Position numbers and translations under genes: made by a program. The notes under the pieces were generated by a model. That model had not been told where the DNA came from. It saw nothing but the letters and a program-made list of their open reading frames with translations, and did no database searches. From Flectobacillus major DSM 103 (GTDB taxonomy: Bacteria > Bacteroidota > Bacteroidia > Cytophagales > Spirosomataceae): a DNA stretch of 64,000 nucleotides. How positions within the stretch are numbered: position 1 is the stretch's first letter; each line of letters begins with the position of its first letter. Positions 53,727 to 62,048 of the stretch are shown piece by piece. The stretch spans positions 2,711,001 through 2,775,000 of the forward strand of contig NZ_KE386491.1 of the NCBI RefSeq assembly GCF_000427405.1, read 5' to 3'.

Positions 53727-55304
53727 TCACAAACTCGGCTCTATCAAAACGACCTCTTCTTTATCTACAATTACTTGTCCTTCAATAAGGTCTTTGGTTT
53801 TTCGTACATATTTTTTGGGTGTAACAATCACTGGGCAAAGCGAATCATTTTTTCTTTTTGAATAATAAGCCGCCAAAGCTGCTGCCTTTTCTATTACCGA
53901 AACAGGAAATTTCTTGCCTGCTTGCCGACGAATTACCACATGCGAACCCGATACATCACGAGCATGCAACCAAAGGTCTTCTTTGCGGGCGTACCGCTGA
54001 GTTAGCAAGTCGTTGTTGCGGGCATTTTTACCAATCAAGATTTCCCAGCCTTGAAAGTTGACATATTTAAACAAATCTTGTACCGTTAGTGCCTGCTTGT
54101 CGGTTTGTTCCAACACATTATTTTTGATATATTTTCTAAATTCTCGAAGCGTTTCTATTTGTTCTATCTTGGCTATATGTTGCTGAAACTCTTGAAGGGT
54201 TTCTTCTTTTGCCTCAATATTTTCCATCAATTTTTGAATCTCTATTTTTTCATTTTTCGATTTTCGGTAGTAATTCTCTGCGTTTTTCTGAGGCGAAAGG
54301 TCGGGTTTTAGACGAACTTTTAGCGGTTTATCTCTATAAAAATCATATAGTTCTATGGTTTCGGTACGTTCGGGAATAGCGTGCAAATTGGCCATAATAA
54401 TATTGGCTATTTCTTCGTGCTTGATGTCGTCTTCTAATCCCGATAGCTGAGCGTACGATTTGTCGATATACACCTGTGTCCGATGAATCTGTTTTTGTAA
54501 ATGCCTGATGATCTGCCCTTTTTCTTTGTCAAAAACATTTACTTTCGCAAAGGAATAATACAGTTCGTTGCTGGCTTGAATGGGGTCCTCTACCTTTTTC
54601 ACTAAATCGCCACCTTCTTCTAGCATCGACAAAACTGGCTGATAATCAATGGTTTTTATATAAAAAGCACTTTGTTCCAATTGGTACACAATAGCCTGAA
54701 TAATGGCCCAGCGTTGTTCTAGGGTAGGGTTTTGTAATAGCGTAATTTGGCTGTTTATCTGCTTAACGATTTCTTTCCCAAAAGTCGGAAATAGCTTATT
54801 CACTTGTCCTTCGGCTGCTACAAATGCCTCAAAACTTTGATCGATTGGGCGGTCGAGTTGTCCAAGTACCAAGTTATTATCTACTACCAATTTGTTATGA
54901 AACAAATCGAGTACTTCTGTTCCTTCAAATAAAATGATATTAGAACGATTGCCGTACATTTTGAATAATAGGCTAAAATCATTCTCAAAATACAGGACAA
55001 AAGCCCGCTCGTTCAAAAACTGATGCAGGCCTATTACCTTAGCACCAATTAACTCTTTGAATAAATCGACCGAGTTTCGACCAGCTCGACGGAAATCGTC
55101 GGGGAAGTTCAAACACGCAAAATCGGGATGTAATACCGCTTTTATATAAAATTCTCGTTTCTTTTTCCACTGTTTTCCATCGGTACAAAACCCCAAAACT
55201 AGCTCGTCTTTTTCTTGCGAAAAACATTCGGCCAATACCAACCCTGTAAGTTCCTGCTCTAATCGTTTTGATAACTGACGAAGGAAATAATAATTCGTTT
55301 GCAT
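53727..55304 (-). CDS. rqcH: NFACT-domain ribosome quality-control protein (RqcH/Rqc2 homologue)
   Basis: 525 residues from the ATG 55302-55304 (MQTNYYFLRQLSKRLEQELTG); a frame to 55358 would start upstream of the TACCTTTG box at 55363-55356. NFACT-N (about 1-200) is followed by HhH and coiled-coil regions (about 270-390) and the NFACT-R domain (WEILIGKNARNNDLLTQRYARKEDLWLHARDVSGSHVVIRR, about 420-460). RqcH binds 50S subunits with stalled peptidyl-tRNA and adds alanine tails. The older name fibronectin-binding protein A refers to the same family. Confidence 0.9.
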   Translation of the reverse strand: MQTNYYFLRQLSKRLEQELTGLVLAECFSQEKDELVLGFCTDGKQWKKKREFYIKAVLHPDFACLNFPDDFRRAGRNSVDLFKELIGAKVIGLHQFLNERAFVLYFENDFSLLFKMYGNRSNIILFEGTEVLDLFHNKLVVDNNLVLGQLDRPIDQSFEAFVAAEGQVNKLFPTFGKEIVKQINSQITLLQNPTLEQRWAIIQAIVYQLEQSAFYIKTIDYQPVLSMLEEGGDLVKKVEDPIQASNELYYSFAKVNVFDKEKGQIIRHLQKQIHRTQVYIDKSYAQLSGLEDDIKHEEIANIIMANLHAIPERTETIELYDFYRDKPLKVRLKPDLSPQKNAENYYRKSKNEKIEIQKLMENIEAKEETLQEFQQHIAKIEQIETLREFRKYIKNNVLEQTDKQALTVQDLFKYVNFQGWEILIGKNARNNDLLTQRYARKEDLWLHARDVSGSHVVIRRQAGKKFPVSVIEKAAALAAYYSKRKNDSLCPVIVTPKKYVRKTKDLIEGQVIVDKEEVVLIEPSL

Positions 55305-55455
55305 AATTTTATCGCTTGGGCTATCGGTATTACTACCGACAACATCATTTTTGTACAAAGGTACGTTAAAAACTGTACAGAGAAATAAATAGGTATTCTC
55401 CTCCGCTTGGTTTCTTAGTGAATTACAACTTTTCTGTATTCTGCCAGACTTTATG

Positions 55456-55463
55456 TATTTTTG
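55456..55463 (+). promoter_or_regulatory. -7 box (TATTTTTG) for the YigZ gene
   Basis: Matches TAnnTTTG, 27 bp before the ATG at 55490, which supports that start over the longer frame from 55418. Confidence 0.5.
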
Positions 55464-55489
55464 TCAATTCATCAGACCGAGAGGATTAT

Positions 55490-56104
55490 ATGCTACTGGA
55501 AGATACATACAAAACCATCACTACTACAGCAGAAGGGCTTTTTAAAGACCGAGGCAGTAAATTTTTTGCCTATGCCTACCCTATCGAACAAGAAAGTGAA
55601 GTAAAAGAATTGGTCGAAATATTAAAGAAAGAACATTTTAAAGCTGTTCATCACTGTTATGCCTTTCGACTGGGGCAAGATAAAACCAATTTTCGGGTAA
55701 ACGACGACGGCGAACCCGCAGGCTCAGCAGGAAAGCCTATTTTGAATGTATTATTGTCGAAAGATATTACCAATATTTTGGTAGTAGTTGTACGTTATTT
55801 TGGAGGTACTTTATTGGGTGTTCCAGGCCTGATTAATGCCTACAAAACAGCCACTTTAGAAGCTTTGGCCAATGCTGAAGTTATCGAAAAAACAGTTAAC
55901 GAAATATATGACGTTAGTTTTGAGTTTATTCAAATGAACGATGTAATGAAAGTAGTCAAAGAATTTGGCCTAAAAATAAAAAACCAACAATTTGATAATC
56001 AATGTACTATTACCTTAGAGTTTCGTAAAAACATGACGAATCAGGTGATTGGCAAACTCGAAAAAATCGACAACATTACCATAGATTTTGTAGCAACAGT
56101 CTAG
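55490..56104 (+). CDS. YigZ/IMPACT-family protein
   Basis: 204 residues from the ATG at 55490. N-terminal UPF0029/IMPACT domain: DRGSKFFAYAYPIEQESEVKELVEILKKEHFKAVHHCYAFRLG and the hallmark DDGEPAGSAGKPILNVLL (about 82-99), then VVVRYFGGTLLGVPGLINAYKTA; C-terminal DUF1949 domain (about 135-200). Related eukaryotic IMPACT acts on translational control; the bacterial role is not established. Followed 16 bp later by the YheT-like hydrolase, likely an operon. Confidence 0.92.
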   Translation: MLLEDTYKTITTTAEGLFKDRGSKFFAYAYPIEQESEVKELVEILKKEHFKAVHHCYAFRLGQDKTNFRVNDDGEPAGSAGKPILNVLLSKDITNILVVVVRYFGGTLLGVPGLINAYKTATLEALANAEVIEKTVNEIYDVSFEFIQMNDVMKVVKEFGLKIKNQQFDNQCTITLEFRKNMTNQVIGKLEKIDNITIDFVATV

Positions 56105-56119
56105 CCCAACTCCATTATT

Positions 56120-57076
56120 ATGCCCCTTATTCCATCATCGTATCAAGCCCGTGGTATTTGGAAAAATGCCCACTTTTCTACGATTTATCCTAGTACCCTT
56201 CGCAAAGTAAAAGGTATTCAGTACGAGCGACAAAGAATTGAGCTTAACGATGGCGATTTTTTGGACTTAGATTGGAGTTATTGCTTATTGCCAAGCAGTG
56301 CTTTGGTGATTTTTACACATGGCTTTCTCGGAAACTCTACCCGACCGTACATTCTGGGAGCAACCAAGCTTTTTAATCAATCGGGCTGGGATACAGTTTG
56401 CTGGAATCATCGTGGGCTTAGTGGCGAAGCCAACCGCCTAGAAAGAGTAACCACACATGGAGGCTCTGACGACCTCGAATCGGTAATTAATCATGTTATG
56501 AGCCATACAAACTACCAACAGATTGTACTGGTTGGCTATAGCAAAGGTGGTAATATAGCCCTCAAATATGCTGGCGAAAAGGGTTCTCAAATTCCTGATG
56601 TTATCAAAAAAGTCATTGCTATTTCTGTACCAACCGATATTCAAGGAAGCGTAGATGCCATGGGTGAAAAGGGTTTTTATACCAAGCGTTTCAAAAATAA
56701 ACTTCACCAGTTCTTATTACAACGCACACATCTTATTGACTCAAAATGGTTGGCTGAATTTGAAAAATTCCAAACCCTCGATGAATTTACAGGACATTAT
56801 ATCGCCCCTTTACATGGTTTACGCAATGCCCAAGACTATTACAATCGCTGTAGTGCCATACACGTTGTTGAACAAATCCGTATTCCTTCTTTGATTCTGA
56901 ATGCCCAAAACGATCCTGTTTTATCTGAAAGCTGTGCTATTTTAGATATTGCTCGACAATCGGAATATATTTACTCTGAATTTCCGCAATACGGCGGACA
57001 CTGTGGTTTTTATACGCCTAATCCAGATGGTATTTACTGGAGTGATTACCGTGCTTTGGCTTTTGCTACAGAATAA
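56120..57076 (+). CDS. YheT-family alpha/beta hydrolase
   Basis: 318 residues of the EMB8/YheT group. GIWKNAHFSTIYPSTLRKV at the start is family-typical; the oxyanion region is FTHGFLGNSTRPYILGA, the nucleophile elbow GYSKGGN (near 138-144; the middle Ser), then SLILNAQNDPVLSES with the acid, and QYGGHCGFYTPN with the catalytic His. Predicted esterase or thioesterase, substrate unknown. Short 15-bp gap from the YigZ gene. Confidence 0.9.
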   Translation: MPLIPSSYQARGIWKNAHFSTIYPSTLRKVKGIQYERQRIELNDGDFLDLDWSYCLLPSSALVIFTHGFLGNSTRPYILGATKLFNQSGWDTVCWNHRGLSGEANRLERVTTHGGSDDLESVINHVMSHTNYQQIVLVGYSKGGNIALKYAGEKGSQIPDVIKKVIAISVPTDIQGSVDAMGEKGFYTKRFKNKLHQFLLQRTHLIDSKWLAEFEKFQTLDEFTGHYIAPLHGLRNAQDYYNRCSAIHVVEQIRIPSLILNAQNDPVLSESCAILDIARQSEYIYSEFPQYGGHCGFYTPNPDGIYWSDYRALAFATE

Positions 57077-57107
57077 TCGTTTTGGACACCCAAATTACTG
57101 AACAGAC

Positions 57108-57293
57108 TTACTTGTTGGTAAAAGATTCACGGATTTGTAACACCACCAAGCCTGCAACAAAAAAACCAGTAATAAACCAGCCCACCATACGATAGTATTG
57201 ATGGTACGCTTCATCAAAATATAGGTCAATCCCAATATTGATTAAACTTAGGATGGCAAAGCCATACAGCAAATATAATTTAGCCTTTTGCAT
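57108..57293 (-). CDS. Small membrane protein of 61 residues
   Basis: Two hydrophobic helices (LYLLYGFAILSLINIGIDLYF, about 6-26, and MVGWFITGFFVAGLVVLQI, about 36-54) joined by a short acidic/aromatic loop DEAYHQYYR, with a basic end. Codon use and the clean layout look like a real small gene rather than a shadow, since nothing is coded opposite. No family recognised; it converges with the YheT-like gene. Confidence 0.6.
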   Translation of the reverse strand: MQKAKLYLLYGFAILSLINIGIDLYFDEAYHQYYRMVGWFITGFFVAGLVVLQIRESFTNK

Positions 57294-57621
57294 AGAAATT
57301 TGATTGTAGAAATGAGAAAATAGTATATTTTAAAAACTTTACGACAAAATATTAGTCAGCATTTTCTATAAAAAGCTACTGTAATACCCTAAGACAAAGG
57401 CTTACTATATTCATCACTTCTGGTGCCGTGCAGAATATCCAAGATTTGTAGACACCAAGTTGAAACAGCTTCCTTATTAATCATAACAACTGCTCTTCTA
57501 TTATCTACCTACCCCCACCAGCAAATGGCTATCGACACCAAATGGACACATTGTCAGCCACTTGGCTGATACGAACTTAGTACTTTTTCAATATACTTAA
57601 AAGAAAAAAAGGTTGTTTTTA

Positions 57622-57651
57622 TTGGTGTAAAAGAAAAAATAATTACTTTCG
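57622..57651 (+). promoter_or_regulatory. Promoter of marR gene, TTG-N19-TACTTTCG
   Basis: TTG (57622-57624), 19-bp spacer, TACTTTCG (57644-57651), one mismatch to TAnnTTTG. The rest of the 387-bp gap 57294-57680 shows no gene. Confidence 0.6.
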
Positions 57652-57674
57652 TAACTAATTACGTAACCAGTTAC
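57651..57674. promoter_or_regulatory. 24-bp dyad, probable MarR operator
   Basis: Near-palindrome with arms GTAACTAATTAC and GTAACCAGTTAC (10 of 12 positions complementary), ending 6 bp before the marR start codon and overlapping the -7 box. Size and position suit autorepression by the MarR protein. Confidence 0.65.
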
Positions 57675-57680
57675 TAAAAA

Positions 57681-58172
57681 ATGGATTTAATCTCAGAACT
57701 AGGCCCATTGGCCATCGGTAGTAGAATGAAGCGACTGGCAGATATGGTATTTAAAAAAGCCGTTGAAGTCTACAAAAGTCATGGTATCGACTTTGAACCC
57801 AAGTGGTTTCCATTGTTTTATTTATTAGCACAAAAAGAAAGCCTCGGAATTATGGAAGCCGCCGATTTTCTTAAAATTTCGCATCCTGCGGTTATTCAGT
57901 TTGCCAAAGAACTAGAAAAGAAAGGCTGGGTTGCTTCCGAAAAATCGCCTGATGATGCTAGAAAAAGAATTTTAAAACTTACTGAAAAAGGATGGGCTTT
58001 TTTGCCACAGCTCCAAGAAATATGGGCCAATATTCGAGCTGTCAATCAGCAGCTTATCGAAAAAGAACAACATAATTTACTGATTGCCCTCGAAGCCTTC
58101 GAACAGTATTTTCTGGAAGATGGCTATATCAAATACTATAAAGAGCAAATAGGCATTCCTGATAAAGCTTAG
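57681..58172 (+). CDS. MarR-family transcriptional regulator
   Basis: 163 residues, winged helix: YLLAQKESLGIMEAADFLKISHPAVIQFAKELEKKGWVASEKSPDDARKRILKLTEKG (about 48-105) contains the recognition helix and the D-x-R-x-K wing typical of MarR. Flanking helices make the dimer interface. The dyad at 57651-57674 is its probable own operator. The next gene, a PhzF-like protein on the same strand about 100 bp on, may be a target. Confidence 0.9.
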   Translation: MDLISELGPLAIGSRMKRLADMVFKKAVEVYKSHGIDFEPKWFPLFYLLAQKESLGIMEAADFLKISHPAVIQFAKELEKKGWVASEKSPDDARKRILKLTEKGWAFLPQLQEIWANIRAVNQQLIEKEQHNLLIALEAFEQYFLEDGYIKYYKEQIGIPDKA

Positions 58173-58274
58173 AACACTTATTAGTTCCTTTTTGGTAAGT
58201 CATTTTCATTATGTATACTCATATAAGTTTATTGATTACTTAGAACTTCATTCACTCTTTTTATTTTGTACAAT

Positions 58275-59057
58275 ATGCAATTAACGATTTATCAACTAGA
58301 TGCTTTTTCATCGAAGGTTTTTGGAGGAAACCCTGCGGCTGTCTGTCCCTTAACCGAATGGCTACCCGACTCACTAATGCAGCAAATTGCCCTTGAAAAC
58401 AACCTTGCCGAAACGGCATTTTATGTAAAAGAAGGCTCACGGTTTCATATTCGATGGTTTACCCCTGCGGTAGAAGTTGACTTGTGTGGACATGCCACAT
58501 TAGCAACGGCATTTGTCATTTTCAATTTTGAAGGCTATACCGACACTATTATTGAGTTTACATCCAAAAGTGGCATTTTGAAGGTTCAAAAACAAGGTGA
58601 TTTATTAGAATTAGATTTCCCCGTTGATGAACTAACTACCACCCAAACACCCGAAGCATTGGTCAGCTCGCTGGGAATCAAGCCCATAGCTTGCTTTAAA
58701 GGCAAAACAGACTATATGTTAGTTCTAGAAAACGAAGAAAAAGTAAAAAACCTCAAGCCTGATTTTAGGCTTATGGCAACAGTGCCTGCCCGTGGTGTTA
58801 TTGTAACAGCCCAAGGAAATGATGTAGATTTTGTATCTAGGTTTTTTGGCCCTCAGTGTGGTATCGACGAAGACCCCGTAACAGGCTCGGCACATACTAC
58901 ACTAATACCTTATTGGGCAAAAACATTGGATAAAAACGACTTAGTAGCTTTGCAGGTATCGCCTCGCCAAGGCCAATTATGGTGTACTCTAGCAGACAAT
59001 CGGGTAAAAATTGCAGGAAATGTAACACTCTATTTAAAGGGCATTATTGAGATTTAG
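58275..59057 (+). CDS. PhzF-family isomerase/epimerase-like protein
   Basis: 260 residues from the ATG at 58275; a TTG 9 bp earlier is less likely. Two diaminopimelate-epimerase-like halves: YQLDAFSSKVFGGNPAAVCPL, then ENNLAETAFYV with the conserved Glu used by PhzF, CGHATLATAF, and GIDEDPVTGSAHTTLIPYW. Only a few members make phenazines; most, like this one without phenazine genes nearby, have unknown substrates. Follows the MarR gene. Confidence 0.92.
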   Translation: MQLTIYQLDAFSSKVFGGNPAAVCPLTEWLPDSLMQQIALENNLAETAFYVKEGSRFHIRWFTPAVEVDLCGHATLATAFVIFNFEGYTDTIIEFTSKSGILKVQKQGDLLELDFPVDELTTTQTPEALVSSLGIKPIACFKGKTDYMLVLENEEKVKNLKPDFRLMATVPARGVIVTAQGNDVDFVSRFFGPQCGIDEDPVTGSAHTTLIPYWAKTLDKNDLVALQVSPRQGQLWCTLADNRVKIAGNVTLYLKGIIEI

Positions 59058-59130
59058 TTTATTGGTTACTGGCTGATGATTAAAACAAAATGCCTTGTAC
59101 CTATCAAAATACTATTAAAATCGCAACAAC

Positions 59131-59598
59131 ATGAACTCTCCAAGCGTACAAATTGCTGAATACCAGCCGATTTTTAAAGAACACTTCAAAAATCTCAATT
59201 TGGAATGGATTCAAAAATACTTTAAGGTTGAGCCACACGATTTAGAGCAACTCGACAATCCCGAAATGTATATTTTGGATAAAGGTGGACAGATTTTTTT
59301 TGCTATATATCAAAACGAAGTAGTGGGAACAGTAGCGTTGGTCAAAAATTCAGCGACAGATTTTGAGTTAGCCAAAATGGCCGTAAGTCCAAAATACCAA
59401 GGTATTGGAGCTGGAAAAGCTTTGTGTGCCTATACCATAGAAGTAGCTCAAAAAGCTGGAGCAAAAATTCTTTGGCTAGAATCAAGCCGTAAGCTAACGC
59501 CAGCTCTTACGATGTATAGCAAATTGGGGTTTGTAGAAATCCCTATGGGTGAAACGCCCTATTCTAGGGCTGATATAAAAATGCAAATCGTATTTTAG
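59131..59598 (+). CDS. GNAT-family N-acetyltransferase
   Basis: 155 residues. Motif A is in ELAKMAVSPKYQGIGAGKALCAYTIEVAQKAG (about 84-115, Q-G-x-G-x-G/A), with EVVGTVALVKNSATD before and LWLESSRKLTPALTMYSKLGFVEI after. The acceptor substrate is unknown. It is the first of two GNAT genes, followed by an SGNH hydrolase on the same strand. Confidence 0.87.
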   Translation: MNSPSVQIAEYQPIFKEHFKNLNLEWIQKYFKVEPHDLEQLDNPEMYILDKGGQIFFAIYQNEVVGTVALVKNSATDFELAKMAVSPKYQGIGAGKALCAYTIEVAQKAGAKILWLESSRKLTPALTMYSKLGFVEIPMGETPYSRADIKMQIVF

Positions 59599-59712
59599 TA
59601 CGATATTTTATGGCTACGAGCTTTAGGCTATTGATGCTTCCTCTATTTGACAGGGCAAAACGCCTAAAGCTCCAATCATACAGCAATTTTCTTCTAATAT
59701 TCCTATATTCTA

Positions 59713-60213
59713 ATGTATATCCAAACCATTCATACCGAAAAAGCAACTGAGTATTACCAGTTGCTAGAACGAGGTATTACTGAGCATGCTGACTTTTTTC
59801 GTATTGCTCCACAAGATTTAAGGCATGAACCTTTCCCAACCCAAAATACAGCCGACAGCTTTACCTTAATTGCCTATTCGGACAAAGGCGAAATGTTGGG
59901 TACGGTAGGTTTTCAACGAGAACAAAATCGGTTGAAATTACGCCACAAAGGCTTGTTGTTCAGAATGTATGTAGTACCTGAGTCTGCTGGACAAGGTATT
60001 GGGCGTAAGCTTATTCAAGAGGTAATCAAACGAGTAAAAGCGCTTGGCGATTGCCGTCAAATAGTATTAACAGTAGCAGCCAAAAATCATATTGCCAAAA
60101 AACTCTATCATTCTGAAGGTTTTGAGTTATTTTCGTTTGAAAAAGATGCCATTCAGCTAGGCGGCAATCGTTTTGCCGATGAAGAATCCATGATTCTTTT
60201 TCTGAACCCCTAA
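59713..60213 (+). CDS. GNAT-family N-acetyltransferase
   Basis: 166 residues. LLFRMYVVPESAGQGIGRKLIQEVIKRVKAL (about 84-113) is the acetyl-CoA site, TVAAKNHIAKKLYHSEGFELFSFEKDAIQL follows; the first part (HTEKATEYYQLLERGITEHADFFRIAPQD) resembles small-molecule acetyltransferases. Not closely similar to the preceding GNAT, so not a simple duplication. Ends 13 bp before the SGNH hydrolase gene. Confidence 0.87.
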   Translation: MYIQTIHTEKATEYYQLLERGITEHADFFRIAPQDLRHEPFPTQNTADSFTLIAYSDKGEMLGTVGFQREQNRLKLRHKGLLFRMYVVPESAGQGIGRKLIQEVIKRVKALGDCRQIVLTVAAKNHIAKKLYHSEGFELFSFEKDAIQLGGNRFADEESMILFLNP

Positions 60214-60226
60214 AATTCCTATTAAT

Positions 60227-60970
60227 ATGTTTGCTCAGTTTTTATTTATTATTGGAGGTATTCTGATGATACCACTAACGCCCTTACTAATTTGGCAAGG
60301 CAAAAAAGTAAAAGCCACTGTACCTCGTTTACCCGAAGCTATCAATCCACAAGGTATTTTTGAGCAAGCATCTACCGATTTTATCAAAGTACTGGCTCTG
60401 GGCGAATCTACCTTTGCAGGCGTGGGTGTCGACACACATCAAGAAGGTATTATTGGCAAATTTGCCTCACGCCTTAGTCAGCTCTACCAAAAGTCGGTGG
60501 TTTGGGAAGTTGTAGCCAAAAGTGGCTTTTCTGCCCAAAAAGTTTTCGACGAATTGGTTCCTATTATTCCAGATACCCCTTTCGACCTAATTCTTATCGG
60601 GTTGGGTGGCAATGATACTTTCGAGCTTAATTCTCCCCAAAAATGGCATCATGATTTAAAACAATTACTACAAATATTAAAAAAACGCCAGCCTCAAGCC
60701 GTTATTGTTATTGCTAATCTACCTCCAGTTGGTCAATTTCCAGCCTTTCCTCCTCCCCTCAACTGGGTTTTGGGTGGCCTTACAGCACTTCATACCCAAA
60801 TAGCCCGCCAGCTTGCTCCCTTATTTGAGCAAATATATTTTCATGATGAAAAATTCATTATCAGCAATCCACAAGAAATGTTTTCTGATGGGGTTCATCC
60901 TTCAGGAAAAGCCTACCAAATTTGGGGTGAGTCTATCGCTCAGTTTATTTATCAAAAACAATTAATCTAA
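60227..60970 (+). CDS. SGNH/GDSL-type hydrolase with N-terminal membrane anchor
   Basis: 247 residues. One hydrophobic helix at about 2-22 (FAQFLFIIGGILMIPLTPLLIW) probably anchors it. Block I is VLALGESTFAGVGVD (GES in place of GDS, nucleophile near 65), block III GLGGNDTFEL, and block V SDGVHPSGKAY with Asp and His. Predicted esterase or lipase acting at the membrane; substrate unknown. Tightly linked with the GNAT gene before it. Confidence 0.88.
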   Translation: MFAQFLFIIGGILMIPLTPLLIWQGKKVKATVPRLPEAINPQGIFEQASTDFIKVLALGESTFAGVGVDTHQEGIIGKFASRLSQLYQKSVVWEVVAKSGFSAQKVFDELVPIIPDTPFDLILIGLGGNDTFELNSPQKWHHDLKQLLQILKKRQPQAVIVIANLPPVGQFPAFPPPLNWVLGGLTALHTQIARQLAPLFEQIYFHDEKFIISNPQEMFSDGVHPSGKAYQIWGESIAQFIYQKQLI

Positions 60971-61262
60971 AAGCTCTACTTTTCTGCAATTTTCTATTGA
61001 AAAACATAAGTAGGAATCCTGAATTGCAAGTACCAACCCCTTTGGCCAAACAATGACCCAAAACTTTGCACTGATACAGAAAAGTTTGTAAGCAAGTTTA
61101 TCAAAACCCTCTGTAATTCAGAATTATTTTGTACCTACGTTAACCTCCTCTATATGAACTAGCCAGTCGATTCGTCAGAAAATATAGTTCTATCAAAACA
61201 TTCATTATTAATGAATTAGTCTACAAACAAATTACCATTGCGTAATATTTACACTAAAAAAC

Positions 61263-61280
61263 TTGTGTTTTATTTCACAA
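61263..61280. promoter_or_regulatory. Predicted NrtR operator, distal dyad
   Basis: TTGTG (61263-61267), 8-bp spacer, CACAA (61276-61280). It overlaps the -33 element. Sequence resembles the proximal dyad. Confidence 0.6.
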
Positions 61281-61292
61281 CCCCTACCTTTG
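61263..61292 (+). promoter_or_regulatory. Promoter of the NAD salvage operon, TTG-N19-TACCTTTG
   Basis: TTG at 61263-61265, 19-bp spacer, TACCTTTG at 61285-61292: full match to the consensus, 16 bp before the nrtR-type start codon. Upstream part of the 337-bp gap (60971-61262) shows nothing else. Confidence 0.8.
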
Positions 61293-61308
61293 TGTAAAAA
61301 AAACACAA
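61290..61308. promoter_or_regulatory. Predicted NrtR operator, proximal dyad
   Basis: TTGTGT (61290-61295), seven A residues, ACACAA (61303-61308): a perfect dyad that overlaps the -7 box and touches the start codon. Repression by occlusion is implied. Confidence 0.62.
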
Positions 61309-62015
61309 TGAATATGTCAACTACACAATACATTTATAAATATCCACATCCAGCAATTACAGTAGACTGTATTCTATTTGGTTTTGACGGCACAAGCCTA
61401 AAGGTAATGTTGGTACAACGAAAAGCCAAGCCTTTTGCTCAGGCATGGGCTTTACCAGGAGCATTTGTACTAGAAAACGAAGGTTTGGAAGAATGTGCAG
61501 CTAGGGTTTTACAAAAAGAGTGTGGTATCAATGGGATTTATCTTGAACAGCTTTATACATTTGGGCAGCCCCAGCGCGACCCCCGAGAAAGGGTTATTTC
61601 GGTGGCCTATATGGGTTTGGTCAAAACCTCAGCCTTTCAGGTTATTGCAGGAAACAACGAATTACAGGTAGCATGGAAAAACTTAGACGCAATCCATGAT
61701 TTAGCATTTGACCACAATACTATTTTGAACAAAGCCATAGAACGAATACGAGGCAAAATACGCTATCAGCCTATAGGTTTTGAGTTGTTAGATACCCGAT
61801 TTACGATTCCTCAGCTACAGCAATTATATGAGGCTATTCTTGGCAAAAGCCTTGATAGGAGGAACTTCAGAAAAAAAATTATTTCGACGGGTTTACTCAA
61901 CCAGCTTAACGAAAAACAGCAAAATGTAGCTCACAAAGCCGCCTTTTACTACGAATTTTCACAGGAAAAATATACACAACTCACCCAAGAGGGTATTTAT
62001 TTAGAGCTTATTTAA
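61308..62015 (+). CDS. nrtR: NrtR-type Nudix transcriptional regulator of NAD metabolism
   Basis: 235 residues from the ATG at 61308. N-terminal Nudix-like domain about 10-145 and C-terminal winged helix about 150-230 (FTIPQLQQLYEAILGKSLDRRNFRKKIISTGLL). The Nudix box is degenerate: GAFVLENEGLEECAARVLQKECGI lacks the REUxEE pattern, so hydrolysis is unlikely; ADP-ribose-like ligands are sensed instead in characterised NrtR proteins. First gene of nrtR-nadM-nadV, with dyads over its own promoter, which supports autoregulated control of NAD+ salvage. Confidence 0.9.
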   Translation: MNMSTTQYIYKYPHPAITVDCILFGFDGTSLKVMLVQRKAKPFAQAWALPGAFVLENEGLEECAARVLQKECGINGIYLEQLYTFGQPQRDPRERVISVAYMGLVKTSAFQVIAGNNELQVAWKNLDAIHDLAFDHNTILNKAIERIRGKIRYQPIGFELLDTRFTIPQLQQLYEAILGKSLDRRNFRKKIISTGLLNQLNEKQQNVAHKAAFYYEFSQEKYTQLTQEGIYLELI

Positions 62016-62048
62016 CACCTTTCAAATGACCTTTAACTTTATTCATTT

